Assembly (NCBI GenBank): GCA_963842065.1
Contig: CAWJEW010000008.1
Span: forward strand, 1 to 64,000
Source: CAITWD01 sp963842065
GTDB lineage: Bacteria; Actinomycetota; Thermoleophilia; Miltoncostaeales; Miltoncostaeaceae
Direction of reading: 5' to 3'
DNA length: 64,000 nt
Below, one piece after another: positions 1 through 10,019 of this stretch (positions are counted from its first letter, which is position 1; each line of letters opens with the position of its first letter). The translations under genes and the position numbers were made by a program. Under the pieces are notes generated by a model. It had not been told where the DNA came from and did no database searches. It was given only the letters and a program-made list of their open reading frames with translations.

Positions 1-819
1 CTAGCGAGAAGGTCGTAGGCCTCGTCGGACCGAACGGTGCGGGCAAATCGACGCTGCTCAATCTCGCAGTCGGACTGTTGTCGCCCACCTCAGGGACGAT
101 CAGGGTGCTCGGCGGGCGCCCCGGCTCGGGGCGGGTCCAGCTCAACAAGGTCGGATTCCTCGCCCAGGACGCTCCGGTCTACGACAGGATGACCGTCGCG
201 CAGCACCTGATGATGGGCTCCTCCCTCTGTGCGAACTGGGATCAACAGCTCGCCGAGACTCGGATCGAACAGCTCGACCTCGATCCCCACCAGAGGGCCG
301 GTTCGCTCTCCGGCGGCCAGCGCGCCCAGGTTGCGTTGACGATGGCGATCGCCAAACGTCCGGAGCTTCTCATCCTCGACGAACCCGTGGCCGGTCTCGA
401 TCCTCTTGCCCGGCGGGAGTTCCTCCAGGTCCTCATGGAGGAGGTCGCCGCGCAAGGCGTGAGCGTCGTGCTGTCCTCGCACCTTGTCGACGATCTCGCC
501 GTGGGTATGCGACCACCTCATCATGCTCGTCGATTCCTACGTCGGTCTCTCCGGCGACGTGACCGAACTTCTGGCACAGCACCTCCGCATCGGGCTCGCG
601 CCGGGATGCGGGCGCGTCCTCTTCCGGGCAGATCGTCATTGAGGAGAGCCACACGGATAAACAGAGCACCTTCCTCGTGCGCACCCCAGAGCCGATCCTC
701 GACCCGGTGTGGACGGTGAAGCCGGTGAGCCTTGAAGACCTCGTCCTCGCGTACCTGAGCCAGTCGGGGTCTCGGGCGACGACTTCGCGTACAAAACGGG
801 CTTGGAGGTGGCCCGATGA
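1..819 (+). pseudogene. ABC transporter ATP-binding protein, 5' partial and frameshifted
   Basis: The reading frame enters from outside the window and encodes the nucleotide-binding subunit of an ABC exporter. Walker A (GPNGAGKST) is at the very start, the LSGGQ signature is near base 315, Walker B (LLILDEP) near 370 and the H-loop (SSHL) near 480. The frame is lost after SSHLVDDL (about 500). The typical C-terminus (VSLEDLVLAYL) reappears in another frame at about 725-765. At least two indels are needed to rejoin the gene, which would end at TGA 817-819, overlapping the permease ATG as ATGA. The overlap indicates a two-gene transporter operon. The breaks look like sequencing indels or recent decay. 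The substrate cannot be told. Confidence 0.75.
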
Positions 820-1982
820 TTCGACTCACCTGGCTGCAGTTCCGCATACAGGTGCTTGTTGCGGCCACAGGTCTGATGGTCATCGGGGTTTTCTCGCGAT
901 CACCGGTCCGCACCTGGCTCACCTGTACGCCACCAGTGGCCTAAAGACCTGCCATGACCATGGCGACTGCTCCAGGTTGAGCAGCGACTACCTGGATCGG
1001 GTCAAAGCCGACGCTGTTTACCCTGTCCTGTACTTTTTCGGGATTGGCGCAACGCTGGCCACTCCCGGGCTGATTGGCATCTTCTGGGGTGCGCCACTGG
1101 TTTCCCGGGAGTTCGAGTCAGGAACCTTCCGGCTGGCCTGGCAGTCAAGGCGTCAGCCCGAAACATTGGCTGGCCGTCAAGCTCGCACTGATCGGAGTGA
1201 TCGCGGTCGCCGTCACTGGATTGCTCAGCTTCATGATGATGTGGTGGAGCAGCCCGCTCTTTCGCACCGGCGTCTCACCTGGCGATCTGAGCTACCTCGA
1301 CCGGTTCTCTCCGTCGGCGTTCGCCGCGAGTGGCGTCGTTCCAACCAGTTATGCCGCCTTTGCCTTCGTGCTTGGCGTCGTTATCGGTGCGCTATTCCGC
1401 CGGATCGTGCCAGCCATGGCGGTTACGCTGCTCATCTTCGTCGCGGTACAGCTCATCATCCCCAACTTGGTCAGGCCGCACTACCCGGTCAGGTCCGCAC
1501 AGATATCCGAACCGATAAGTGCTCGATTCCTCGACAATAACGTCATTTTCATCAACAACGGCAAGTTGACCTTGCCAATAGACGTGCCGGGTGCTTTGGT
1601 GAACATACCCGGCGCTCTAGTTCTCTCCAACGAGGCCGTTACCCGGACCGGTCGAGAGTACGTGCTGCCCAGTACCGACTGCCAGGCTGGAACCGTCAAC
1701 CAATGCATGGCTCTAATTGCCAGCAAAGATATCCACCAATCCGTGAACTATCAGCCCAGTAGTCACTACTGGAGGTTCCAATGGTGCGAAACTGCGATTT
1801 TTCTCATTCTCACTCTGCTTCTAGCTGCGATCGGGATGTGGTCGATACGCCCAGACCGGTCTCTTGCGATGCGATGGCTCACGCCAGCAGTCTCGGCGAT
1901 CTATCACCGAGGGCCCGCGCCCGAGCAGGCGGCCGCCATGGCACGAAGCCTAAGGACAGCGCTCCACGCCAAGGAACTCTGA
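816..1982 (+). pseudogene. ABC-2-type transporter permease, frameshifted
   Basis: This is the membrane partner of the preceding ATPase. It begins with ATG at 816 (MIRLTWLQFRIQV) inside the ATPase stop codon, with a GGAGG-type ribosome site just before it. The protein has several hydrophobic segments, a short extracellular CHDHGDC-like stretch, and the LVSREFESGTFRLAW box common in ABC-2 permeases, where the membrane segment is followed by a conserved amphipathic helix. The frame changes near 890 and again near 1150. From there the C-terminal half is open to 1982. The two breaks are single-base events in otherwise well-preserved sequence. Confidence 0.65.
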
Positions 1983-2362
1983 GGAATCGCGATCCCCAGC
2001 CGCCTGACGTCGAGCGCAGACCGAGCGCGGCGAGAAGCGTCGAGGTCAGGACGCCGGCGCACGGGTGTCGACCCAGTGGCCGGTGTCGCGACGGCATGAC
2101 TTGGAGGCTGATTATCGGTGACCTCGCTACGAGCCCACTCGACATTGAGAGATGCGGCCGCTATGGCCCCGCCGTATGCGAGCTCGGCTACCAACACCTC
2201 GCTCGATCGAGGTCGATACCGAAATGACAACTAGAGTTTTCAGCTCTATCAGCCGACCAGGTCGATCATTGCACGAGCCCCATTGCCGAGGACGGTCTGG
2301 CCCTGAGACGGTCGTTTTCCCTGCCGGCGCCTTTGTCTTGGCCGGTGTCAGTTTTCCGTGGG
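1983..2362. other. intergenic stretch, no gene recognised
   Basis: Short overlapping reading frames on both strands are Arg/Pro-rich and look like non-coding translations. No RNA gene or clear repeat was seen. Confidence 0.4.
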
Positions 2363-3604
2363 ATGAGTGTGCCTAGATTGCGTCTCCGTGTAGCGCCCCT
2401 GCGGAATCGAAACTTCCGGCGGTTCTTCGTGGGGTACAGCACGTCGCTCCTCGGCACTGGCATGGCACCAGTTGCCGTGGCCTTCGCCGTCTTGAACAAC
2501 GGGGGCACGGCGACAGACCTTGGGTTCGTCATCTCCGGAAGCGTCCTGATGACGGTCATTTGCCTTCCCCTAGGTGGGGTAGTGGCTGACCGGTTCGGCC
2601 GCCGAGCCGTGATGCTCGGCAGCGACACCGTTCGCAGCGGTGCCCAGGGAGCCTTCGCCGCCCTCGTCCTCATCGGTCACCCACCGCTGCTGGCTCTCGT
2701 AGGAGCCTCCGCTGTCGGCGGTGCAGCCACGGGCTTCTTCTCCCCGGCGCTCACGGCCCTCACTCCCGAGCTGGTCCCGAAGGACGACCTCCACGACGCC
2801 AACGTGTTGATCGGCTTTGCGACCAATGTGGGGAGGATCGCTGGACCAGCAACCGCCGGCGCGCTCATCGTGCTAACCAACCCCGGGGCCGTTGTTGCCA
2901 TTGATGCAACCTCGTATGTGATCAGCGTCATCTCGCTGAGCCTATTGCAGCTCACTCAGATCGACGGTCCAGCACAACGCTTGCTCGCTGGGTTGCGCGA
3001 CGGATGGAGTGCCTGGCGCTCCCGGAGCTGGATCTGGATCACCGATATCAAGTTCGCCCTCTTCAACGCCGTGGTCTATGCACCTTTTCTCGTACTCGGT
3101 CCGATTGTCGCCAAACGCCACCTGGGCGGGCCGACGGCGTGGGGTCTGATCCTCACCGCCCAGGGGGCAGGCGCCGTGATCACGGGACTGGCCATCATGG
3201 GCCACCGGCCATCTCGCCCATTGGTCGTCGTCACCATCGCCCAAGCCGCCTGGGCGCTCCCCCTCGCCGGTCTTGCCCTCCTGCTTCCGGTCCCTGCCAT
3301 TGCCGCCGCTGCCTTCGTTGCCGGGATCGGTTCAGCCGCCTTCGTCGCCATCTGGAACACCACCCTGCAGCGAAACGTCCCCGCTCAAGTGCTCGCCCGG
3401 GTGAGCTCTTACGACTACCTGGGTTCGTTCGCCCTCGGACCGCTCGGGCTCGCACTGGTAGGTCCCCTTGCAACCAAACTCGGGACCGCCAACATCCTGT
3501 GGTTCGGCGCCGTGTGGCAGGTTGTCAGCACGCTGGCGGTGCTCGGCCTGCCCCAAGTCCGACATTTCACGGATCCGTCGACCACATCTCCAGTCCCCGA
3601 GTGA
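2363..3604 (+). CDS. MFS transporter (drug-efflux type)
   Basis: This 413-residue integral membrane protein of the major facilitator superfamily probably exports small molecules by proton antiport. Twelve hydrophobic segments are visible. The loop 2-3 motif GGVVADRFGRR lies at residues 71-81, and the arrangement resembles the MFS_3/EntS-type exporters. ATG 2363 is chosen because the conserved cytoplasmic start (LRNRNFRRFF) follows closely. A TTG 30 bases upstream is possible. It stands alone, without a visible regulator, so the substrate is unknown. Confidence 0.85.
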   Translation: MSVPRLRLRVAPLRNRNFRRFFVGYSTSLLGTGMAPVAVAFAVLNNGGTATDLGFVISGSVLMTVICLPLGGVVADRFGRRAVMLGSDTVRSGAQGAFAALVLIGHPPLLALVGASAVGGAATGFFSPALTALTPELVPKDDLHDANVLIGFATNVGRIAGPATAGALIVLTNPGAVVAIDATSYVISVISLSLLQLTQIDGPAQRLLAGLRDGWSAWRSRSWIWITDIKFALFNAVVYAPFLVLGPIVAKRHLGGPTAWGLILTAQGAGAVITGLAIMGHRPSRPLVVVTIAQAAWALPLAGLALLLPVPAIAAAAFVAGIGSAAFVAIWNTTLQRNVPAQVLARVSSYDYLGSFALGPLGLALVGPLATKLGTANILWFGAVWQVVSTLAVLGLPQVRHFTDPSTTSPVPE

Positions 3605-3901
3605 AATCACTGCTGCCTGTAAATCATGATCGAGCACGCGCGATCTTGGCTTCCCCGATGTGAAACGGGCGCGCGTCTTAACCGGCGATATGTCATCGCA
3701 CTGTCGTGGTCGAAATAGCGCATATTTCCCGTAGGTTTCGAGGCTGTTGGTCAGAGTATGTCGGAGCAGCGCGCGCCCCGTGGAACTTGACCGGTCCGAC
3801 CAGCCGGATCGCTCCCGGGCCGCGGATACTGCTCAGGTCACCAAAGAACCAAGAGGTTGAGCTTCTGTGACGCATAATGTGCGGACGAGGGAGTGCCATC
3901 C

Positions 3902-4740
3902 ATGAGTTCGGAATCAAACATGAACCGCGCGACCGTGGGAGGTCGAATCGCTCACCGAGCGAAAACCTTTAACGCTCGGTTTGACTGGATGGGTCCAACC
4001 GTCGCGGCGTTGAGCGTGTGGTACTTGCTGGCACAGATCATTGTCGGGTGGGTATTCAATCCAGCTCGGGGCTCACATTCTGGCGGTCCGGAGTACAGCT
4101 TTGTGCAGAATACGATCAGTGATTTGGGGAACACAGCCTGCGGTCAATACGGAGGGGCCCAGGTGTGCTCGCCCCGCTACATTTTGATGGACCTATCCTT
4201 CGCCATCTTAGGCGTAGCGATGGCAGTGGGTTCGTTACTCATCTACAGGGAGTTTACCGATAGCGGGCTGCGTCGGGAGAAGGTTGCCGCATTGTTGGGA
4301 TTCATTCTGCTCGCGATCGCCGGCGTCGGCACGATCTTGGTCGGCTCGTTTCCAGAGAACACCAATGGCACCCTGCACGTCACGGGCGCCGTTATGGCGA
4401 TCGGGGTGGGGAACGTGGGCATTCTGTTGCTCGGCTTCGCACTTGTCTCGATCGCTGAAGGATTACGGCATTTTATGCTTGCCTCCGCGTCGGTCTCGTT
4501 AGTGGCGGCCATCTCATTCGGAATGAAGCATCACTTCGGCCTTGGGGCTGGCGGGATGAAAAAATACGGGCCTATCCGGAGACTGTGTGGTTAATCATGT
4601 TCGGGATTTACATAACCAGGGACCATTACATGAGAGGTTACACGCGACGTCTTCGGTGGACTGAACCGACGGCCAATCCTGTGAGCTTCACGCGCCCTCA
4701 CCTATCGATCGATGGTAAAAGGAACCAAAGGGTGGGCTGA
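3902..4740 (+). pseudogene. DUF998 integral membrane protein, frameshifted at a poly-A run
   Basis: The protein is a member of the DUF998 membrane family. It has hydrophobic segments, the NTISDLGNTACG motif near residue 70 and paired C-terminal helices. The uninterrupted frame stops at 4594 after a garbled tail. One added base in the run of A residues near 4559-4564 restores the expected family ending (AYPETVWLIMFGIYITRDHY) in the next frame, which continues to a stop at 4740. This is a textbook homopolymer indel. The physiological role of the family is not established. Confidence 0.7.
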
Positions 4741-4830
4741 AATAGCTCACGTCTGAACGCCCCGCCCTGCTGATTCGGCAGAGCGGCGGCAGATCGAGTT
4801 CTTCGCCAGGTTCTTCTATTCTTCCAGGCC

Positions 4831-5314
4831 GGGGTGACCAAGGGCGCCCTGTACCACCACTTCGAGAACAAGGAAGACCTCTTCTTGGCCGTTCTCGATG
4901 ACGTCGAGAAGGACTTGGTCCGAGCCGGCACCACCGCCTCAGAGCCGACCACCTCAGAGCCCGCTGGCGACATGTGGGACCAACTCGGCAACGGTTGCCT
5001 GGCGTTCCTCGATGTGTGCGTGCATCCCAACACCGGCCGGATTCTGAGCGAGGCCCGGTCCGCCGTCGTGTGGGAACGCGCCCGCCAGGTGGAACACCGC
5101 TATCTGGACGTGCTTGGCGACATGCTTGCCAACGCCGCCGCCGAAGGCATCATCGAGACCAGCAGACCCTAGATTCTGGCCTAGCTGCTCTTCGGTCTAT
5201 TCGCCGAGTCGGCCTCGATCATCGCCAGCGCCCCTGACCCATCAGTGGAACGACGCGACGTGGGCCCAGGAACTCGACACCATCCTGGCTGGACTGCGGA
5301 CGGCAAACCGATGA
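4831..5314 (+). pseudogene. TetR/AcrR family regulator remnant
   Basis: The recognition end of a TetR helix-turn-helix (GVTKGALYHHFENKEDLF) is clear from 4831, followed by the all-alpha ligand-binding domain. The first helices of the DNA-binding domain are not readable upstream and seem degraded. An in-frame stop occurs at 5170, and the usual C-terminus (LFGLFAESASIIASAP, then ELDTILAGLRTANR) continues in two frames to 5314. The stop overlaps the start of the acetyltransferase gene, so the two were probably one transcript. As read it cannot make a full regulator. Confidence 0.6.
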
Positions 5315-5805
5315 GCCGTAGTCCCATTGCAGGAGGTGCAGAACCGCCTACAGCCCCTCAGATACAGCTGGCAGAACCTAACGACGTTCCGAGGATGGCG
5401 ACGCAACTGGCCCGCGCCTTTGCGACGACCCCGTTGCCACCTGGATGCTCCCACGAGCCCGGCGCCACACTCGCATGATCGCCACGTTCACTATTCTGCT
5501 GCGCTCCGACGTTTCCTTCGCTGAGACCTACTCCACCCCTGACGGAGTCGGCGCCGCGATATGGGCACCGCCCGGGCGCTGGCAGCTTGATATCGACGCG
5601 ATGGCTGCCTCTGTCCAAGGGTACGCATCGATCTTCGGGTCCAACCTTGCACGGGCGATCGAGGTGCACACGACCCTCGAGGGCAATCATCCCACCGGCC
5701 CGCCGCACTGGTATCTGGCGGCACTCGGAACCCACCCGGATTGGCAAGGAAACGGTATCGGTACGGCCCTGATACAACCCGTCCTCACTCGAACTGACGC
5801 CGAGG
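5311..5805 (+). pseudogene. GNAT-family N-acetyltransferase, frameshifted and 3'-truncated
   Basis: The protein starts at ATG 5311 (overlapping the TetR stop) with an N-terminal domain resembling acetyltransferases of the type LxxAFxxDPxxxWxLP. The frame slips near 5420. The second part contains a conserved GNAT core, including HWYLAALGTHPDWQGNGIGT, the acetyl-CoA pyrophosphate loop (Q-x2-G-x-G). The family's last 40-50 residues (TSxxNVxFYxRHGF region) are absent: at about 5805 the sequence passes directly into the antisense of a truncated methyltransferase. This looks like a deletion joining two convergent genes. Confidence 0.65.
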
Positions 5806-6061
5806 GTGACTCCCCGTCAACCTTGGCTCGGAGTCGCTTGGCCATGGCGGTCGAAAGTTCGATCCCGGACACAGGGACACCTCGACCTGCCAACGGCAAT
5901 GCAACCCGGCCCGTGCCGACAGCGAACTCGAGTGCAGAGCCGTCTCCCGCAAGCTCGGCTAGCAGGTCAACTGTTGGCCCGAGCACTGCGGGGTCAAACA
6001 TCCAAACAGATCCCTCGTCGTAGCGAGCAGCAACCTCCTCGTTGTAATAGTCCGCGGGCAT
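5806..6061 (-). pseudogene. class I SAM-dependent methyltransferase, N-terminal fragment
   Basis: From ATG 6061 the minus strand encodes MPADYYNEEVAARYDEG and motif I (LEFAVGTGRVALPLA), then GIELS, the acidic ribose-binding position. This is the start of a Methyltransf_25-type enzyme. The remaining two thirds are missing. The similarity stops at about 5806, the same point where the convergent acetyltransferase ends, so one deletion probably removed both 3' ends. Confidence 0.6.
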
Positions 6062-6171
6062 GTGGCGATATTGGCATGACCCTGTCATCGAGGCCAGCGA
6101 CTTGTCTCTGTGGCCATTGTCTACGACCGCGAGGTCACGGTGATCGACACCTAAGTGTCCCCGGGAGAGTG

Positions 6172-6393
6172 CTACTGGGCGACGTTGCCAGAAGGCCCAG
6201 TCGCCGTCTTTCGTCCGCGAGTCCAAGCCCGGAGGTTCTTGGCCTCGGCCCGGATGGCAAGGACCACTGCCACGAAGGCAACCAAGCCGAGACCGGCCCA
6301 CGCCAGCAACCCACGCCAACTGCCGAGCCAGTGCAAAAGGTAGTGCACGGCTGGCAAGCCTACGTCCCGGAGGGGAATCGGGTCCGTCGGCAT
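6172..6393 (-). CDS. small putative membrane protein
   Basis: The 73-residue frame has one strong hydrophobic segment (LLAWAGLGLVAFVAVVLAIRA, approximately residues 29-49) followed by a basic tail, consistent with a single-pass inner-membrane protein. No family was recognised and no strong ribosome site is evident. It may be a chance frame in a region of gene fragments. Confidence 0.3.
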   Translation of the reverse strand: MPTDPIPLRDVGLPAVHYLLHWLGSWRGLLAWAGLGLVAFVAVVLAIRAEAKNLRAWTRGRKTATGPSGNVAQ

Positions 6394-6813
6394 TGGCCCT
6401 GGGGTAAGAACGGGCCGATCGTGGGGTCACGGCAGTCCGGGGGCACCGAAAGCATCGCCCCCATCAGGGGCGGCGCGTTTCGCCGATCTCTCCTAAGCCC
6501 TGACGGGTGGCCGGTCCGGGCGATCTACAGTGGGGAACTGGGACCTTGCGTCAAGGTGCGATTCTGTGTGACTTCGACGGCTGCTGGAACGCCTTCGAGG
6601 TGTCCAGTCCCATGGAGAGGGTCATCCCACCCGTGAACGACCTCGTTCAGCACCGAATGTGGTGCAAGCTGGAGCACTCACGATGTGGCCCGGGACTTTT
6701 GTCCGAGCCACCCGCCTCCCTGTAACCATCCGAGACGTATTACGAGATGCGCTCGCGATTCTAGGCGGGTCGTATCCTCAACCACGCCTGCGCCGGGATC
6801 GACCCTTAGATCA
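6394..6813. other. intergenic stretch, nothing recognised
   Basis: Only short, compositionally poor reading frames are present. No tRNA, terminator or repeat was found. Confidence 0.35.
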
Positions 6814-7815
6814 TCACCCGACCACATCGTCGAGATGACGGGTGAGTGCGAGCCATGCCAGCTCCGTATCGTCCGTGGCTGAGTGGGCCGACCGGAAAAG
6901 TTTTACGAACAAGGCGATATCGTCGAGCTGCCAGCGAGCACGATATAACGACAGGGCAGCCTGGTCGACAACTCGACCTGTGAGGTCGTAGTAGAGGGCT
7001 AGTTCCTCGCCCGTTTCGGTGGCCACCATCCAGAGGTCGCGTTCGGGATGAGCCAGACCGACGGTGTCCCAGTCCAAGAGGACCAGCTTCCCGCCCACCC
7101 GCATCACATTGCCCGAGTGCGGCTCCCCGTGAGTGATGACTTCGTCACCGCCTCGTGTCGCCATCTCCGCGACGAGACGGTCGAAGGCTGCGAGCTGGCC
7201 GATCACCCCGTCCCTGTGGGCACCGAGCAACGCCCGAGCTGGTTGTGAGAACGGCCCGCCCGTCCACGTCGTCTCAACCTGGTACAGGGCGGCATCGAGG
7301 TGGCGGCGGGCCGAGAGTTCAACGCGATGATGGGCTGCAATGGCCTGAACCCACGGGGTCGCTTTGTGCAGCTCGACCAGCATGTGCACGACCTCAGCAC
7401 GCTCATCGGGTGCCGGGTTTTGGTCGAAGTGGACTGGCTCGCCGTCGAGATACGGAAAGACGCCGACCGCGTAGTGCGGCCCGAGACGGGCGACGGTGTC
7501 TCGTCCTCGGCTCGGCACCGGCGCCACCACGAAGTCCAGACGGCCTTGGGCACGCAGGACAGCGGCAGTGTCGAAGGCGCGCCGCAGCCCTTGGAAGGCC
7601 AACCCTCGATCGCTCCCCAGCCATCCCTTTTGGTCGAGATCGTCGACCGTTACGAAATGGCGTCTTCCGACGTCGTCCACCGCGAGCCAGTGGTAACTGC
7701 CGAAGCCTTCCATGACGTACTTCAGGCTCTCGACATTCAGGCTCCAGCCTGCGGTCAGCGAGTCGATCAACTGATGCTGGTCGAATCCCGCGGGCGCCGT
7801 TCTCACCGACTCCAA
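6814..7815 (-). CDS. aminoglycoside phosphotransferase (APH) family kinase
   Basis: This 333-residue cytoplasmic small-molecule kinase has the protein-kinase-like fold. The catalytic loop (HGEPHSGN, residues 229-236) and the metal-binding LLDWD (246-250) are intact, as is the downstream ERDLW motif. The N-lobe is compact and contains a conserved SYHW segment. Such genes phosphorylate aminoglycosides, choline, amino acids or unknown hydroxylated compounds. No neighbour suggests the substrate, so a resistance role should not be assumed. It stands alone between unrelated genes. Confidence 0.85.
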   Translation of the reverse strand: MESVRTAPAGFDQHQLIDSLTAGWSLNVESLKYVMEGFGSYHWLAVDDVGRRHFVTVDDLDQKGWLGSDRGLAFQGLRRAFDTAAVLRAQGRLDFVVAPVPSRGRDTVARLGPHYAVGVFPYLDGEPVHFDQNPAPDERAEVVHMLVELHKATPWVQAIAAHHRVELSARRHLDAALYQVETTWTGGPFSQPARALLGAHRDGVIGQLAAFDRLVAEMATRGGDEVITHGEPHSGNVMRVGGKLVLLDWDTVGLAHPERDLWMVATETGEELALYYDLTGRVVDQAALSLYRARWQLDDIALFVKLFRSAHSATDDTELAWLALTRHLDDVVG

Positions 7816-8057
7816 CGTATGGGAGATCTGCTGGCATGTGTTTCCGGTACTGAGACCCCTGACGATCGGGGTGAGATGCCGCTGTTGGTCCGTCCGTCGC
7901 GCCCGGGATCGTTCAGGGCGCTGGCGTCGGCTGCGGGTCCGTGGCTGAGATGCGCTCCGTCGGAGCCGCCCGTCGTTACGCCCCTAGCTCGGCGACACAA
8001 GGCACTTCCAGGACTCAATCCGCTCTGGCGCTTGACCTTCACCCCTGGACAGGGTTC

Positions 8058-9149
8058 ATGCTGCATCACGTGGACGAACTCATGCCGATCGGAGAGTTCT
8101 CGCAGCGCTCTGGTCTGTCACCGAAGCGCCTCAGGAGCTACGCAGCCGGTGGACTCCTCCTCCCTGCGGCAATTGATTCGGCATCCGGCTACCGGTACTA
8201 CTCGCCGGGTCAGTTGCACGAGGCCCAACTGATCGACGCGCTGCGAGAGGCGGGCATGCCCCTCGCCGACATCGGAGCACTCCTCCGCGATCCGTCGGGC
8301 GAGCAGCTTGATGCCTGGGCAAAGCGAGTGGAGATCGACGCAGCGCAGCGTCACGAGGCCCTCGATCTCGCACGCCGCCTGCTGGCCCTAGGGGCCACCT
8401 CGTTCCCCGCCACCAGCAATGAGCCCTCAAGGAGGGTATCGATGAAGAAGTTGAGGACTGTCAGCCGCACCGACATCGGCCGAGTGCGCGACAACAACGA
8501 AGACGCCATCGTGAGTAGTGACCGCCTTGCCGCGGTTGCAGATGGCATGGGAGGTCATCCTGGAGGCGAGGTCGCATCCGCGGTGGCGATCGCGCTCATG
8601 CAGGCCGCCTTTACAGGGCGGTCGCTCGACGAACTTCAAGCGGCGGTACGGGCAGCCAACATGGCGATCTGGGACCGCGCGAGCGAAAGCGCCGAACTGG
8701 AGGGCATGGGGACGACAGTCTGTGCGGCTGGCATGATCGAAGACGGAAGCCTTGCGGTCGTCAACGTGGGCGACAGCCGTGCCTACCTGTTACGCAACGG
8801 CTCGTTTACGCAACTGACCCACGACCACAGCGTGACCGCCGAGGCCGTGGGGCGAGGAGAGATGAGCGAACACGAGGCGCTCGATCATCCTTACCGCCAT
8901 GTCCTCACCCGAGCGGTCGGCGTCGCACCGGATGTTGAACTGGACAGCACCGCCCATCCCGCCGTCGAAGGTGATCGCCTCCTCGTCTGCACTGACGGCC
9001 TCTTCAATGAGGTGCCAAACGACGAAATCGCGTCCATGATGGCGGCACCTAAGGACATCCAGGCGACTGCCATCGGGCTCGTCGAGCTGGCTCTATCCCG
9101 AGGTGGTCGTGACAACATCTCCGTCGTGGTGGCAGAGATCTGGACCTGA
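8058..9149 (+). CDS. MerR-type HTH fused to PP2C serine/threonine phosphatase
   Basis: Residues about 9-75 form a MerR winged helix (IGEFSQRSGLSPKRLRSY, then YRYYSPGQL). Residues 75-120 make a short helical linker with an incomplete coiled coil. Residues 130-363 are a complete PP2C/PPM phosphatase with the metal-binding motifs RDNNEDA (144-150), DGMGGH (162-167), GDSRAYL, DGLFNEV and GRDNIS. The frame is open across the junction. A strong ribosome site (AAGGAGGG, 8429-8436) lies 5 bases before an internal ATG at 8442, just where the phosphatase begins, so a free phosphatase may also be made. ATG 8082 is an alternative first start. Phosphatases of this type usually oppose Ser/Thr kinases. The fusion to a DNA-binding domain suggests direct coupling to transcription. 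Confidence 0.85.
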   Translation: MLHHVDELMPIGEFSQRSGLSPKRLRSYAAGGLLLPAAIDSASGYRYYSPGQLHEAQLIDALREAGMPLADIGALLRDPSGEQLDAWAKRVEIDAAQRHEALDLARRLLALGATSFPATSNEPSRRVSMKKLRTVSRTDIGRVRDNNEDAIVSSDRLAAVADGMGGHPGGEVASAVAIALMQAAFTGRSLDELQAAVRAANMAIWDRASESAELEGMGTTVCAAGMIEDGSLAVVNVGDSRAYLLRNGSFTQLTHDHSVTAEAVGRGEMSEHEALDHPYRHVLTRAVGVAPDVELDSTAHPAVEGDRLLVCTDGLFNEVPNDEIASMMAAPKDIQATAIGLVELALSRGGRDNISVVVAEIWT

Positions 9150-9323
9150 GTTGCTACTCGCCGGCCGTACGCGAATCGGCAATCCCGGCGACTTGAGAGC
9201 GGCCCCCGCAAATGTTGGGGCGATGCAACAACCAGGACGTCGCCAGGGAGTTGGGCGGCTCGCGCTGGCGGTGACGCGAGATCGACGGACGGCCGTCGGA
9301 ATGGCACCTGGCAGACTGAGGAC

Positions 9324-10019
9324 ATGATGCGCATCGGCGTTGTCGGCGACTACCAGCCCGCGAAGGAGACCCACCTCGCCACCACCGCCGCGCTGCACCA
9401 TGCGGGCGATGCCGCCGGCCGGGCCGTCGAAGTCACGTGGGTGGGGACGGCGGAGGTCGGGGCCCAGAAGGTGCTGGAGTCGGGAGGCTTCGACGGCTTG
9501 GTGATCGCCCCGGGGAGCCCCTACCTAAGCATCGACGGTGCCATGAGCGCGATCCGATTCGCCCGCACCAACGACGTTCCGCTCCTTGCAACCTGCGGCG
9601 GCTTCCAGCACGTCGTCTTGGAGTTCGCCCGTAATGTCCTGGGCATCCCCGACGCCAAGCACGCCGAGTACGACCCGTACGGTTCCAAGCTGTTCATCAC
9701 ACCGCTCAGTTGCTCGCTCGCTGGACAGGAAATGGCGGTCGCGCTCCGCCCGGGGAGCAGGACGGCAGGAGCGTACGGATCCACGGAGGCGACGGAGCGT
9801 TATTACTGCAACTTCGGGCTCAACCCCGACTACCAAGATGCGCTCGTTGCGGCCGGTCTCATCGTGAGCGGCGTGGACCAGGACGACGAGGCCCGGGTCA
9901 TGGAGCTTCCTGACCTCCGGTTCTTCGTGGCCACGCTGTTCGTCCCGCAGACCTCGAGCACGCCGGCCAACCCACATCCGCTCCTCTCCGCCCTGGTTGG
10001 GAAGGCCGCAGCCCAATGA
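9324..10019 (+). CDS. stand-alone CTP-synthase-like glutamine amidotransferase domain
   Basis: This 231-residue protein resembles the C-terminal class I amidotransferase domain of CTP synthase (PyrG) without the synthetase half. The nucleophile elbow is present (LLATCGGFQH, Cys91), and the C-terminal HPLLSALVGKA segment matches the end of PyrG. The PyrG His-Pro-Glu-Phe motif appears to be replaced by a Val-Pro-Gln stretch (FVATLFVPQT), so the catalytic His and Glu are missing. It may be a binding or regulatory protein rather than a glutaminase. Its stop overlaps the start of a methyltransferase fragment (ATGA at 10016-10019). Confidence 0.75.
   Translation: MMRIGVVGDYQPAKETHLATTAALHHAGDAAGRAVEVTWVGTAEVGAQKVLESGGFDGLVIAPGSPYLSIDGAMSAIRFARTNDVPLLATCGGFQHVVLEFARNVLGIPDAKHAEYDPYGSKLFITPLSCSLAGQEMAVALRPGSRTAGAYGSTEATERYYCNFGLNPDYQDALVAAGLIVSGVDQDDEARVMELPDLRFFVATLFVPQTSSTPANPHPLLSALVGKAAAQ

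Noticed and set aside
6814..7815. Aminoglycoside resistance gene
   Set aside because: Family membership alone does not show resistance; many APH-fold kinases have other substrates.
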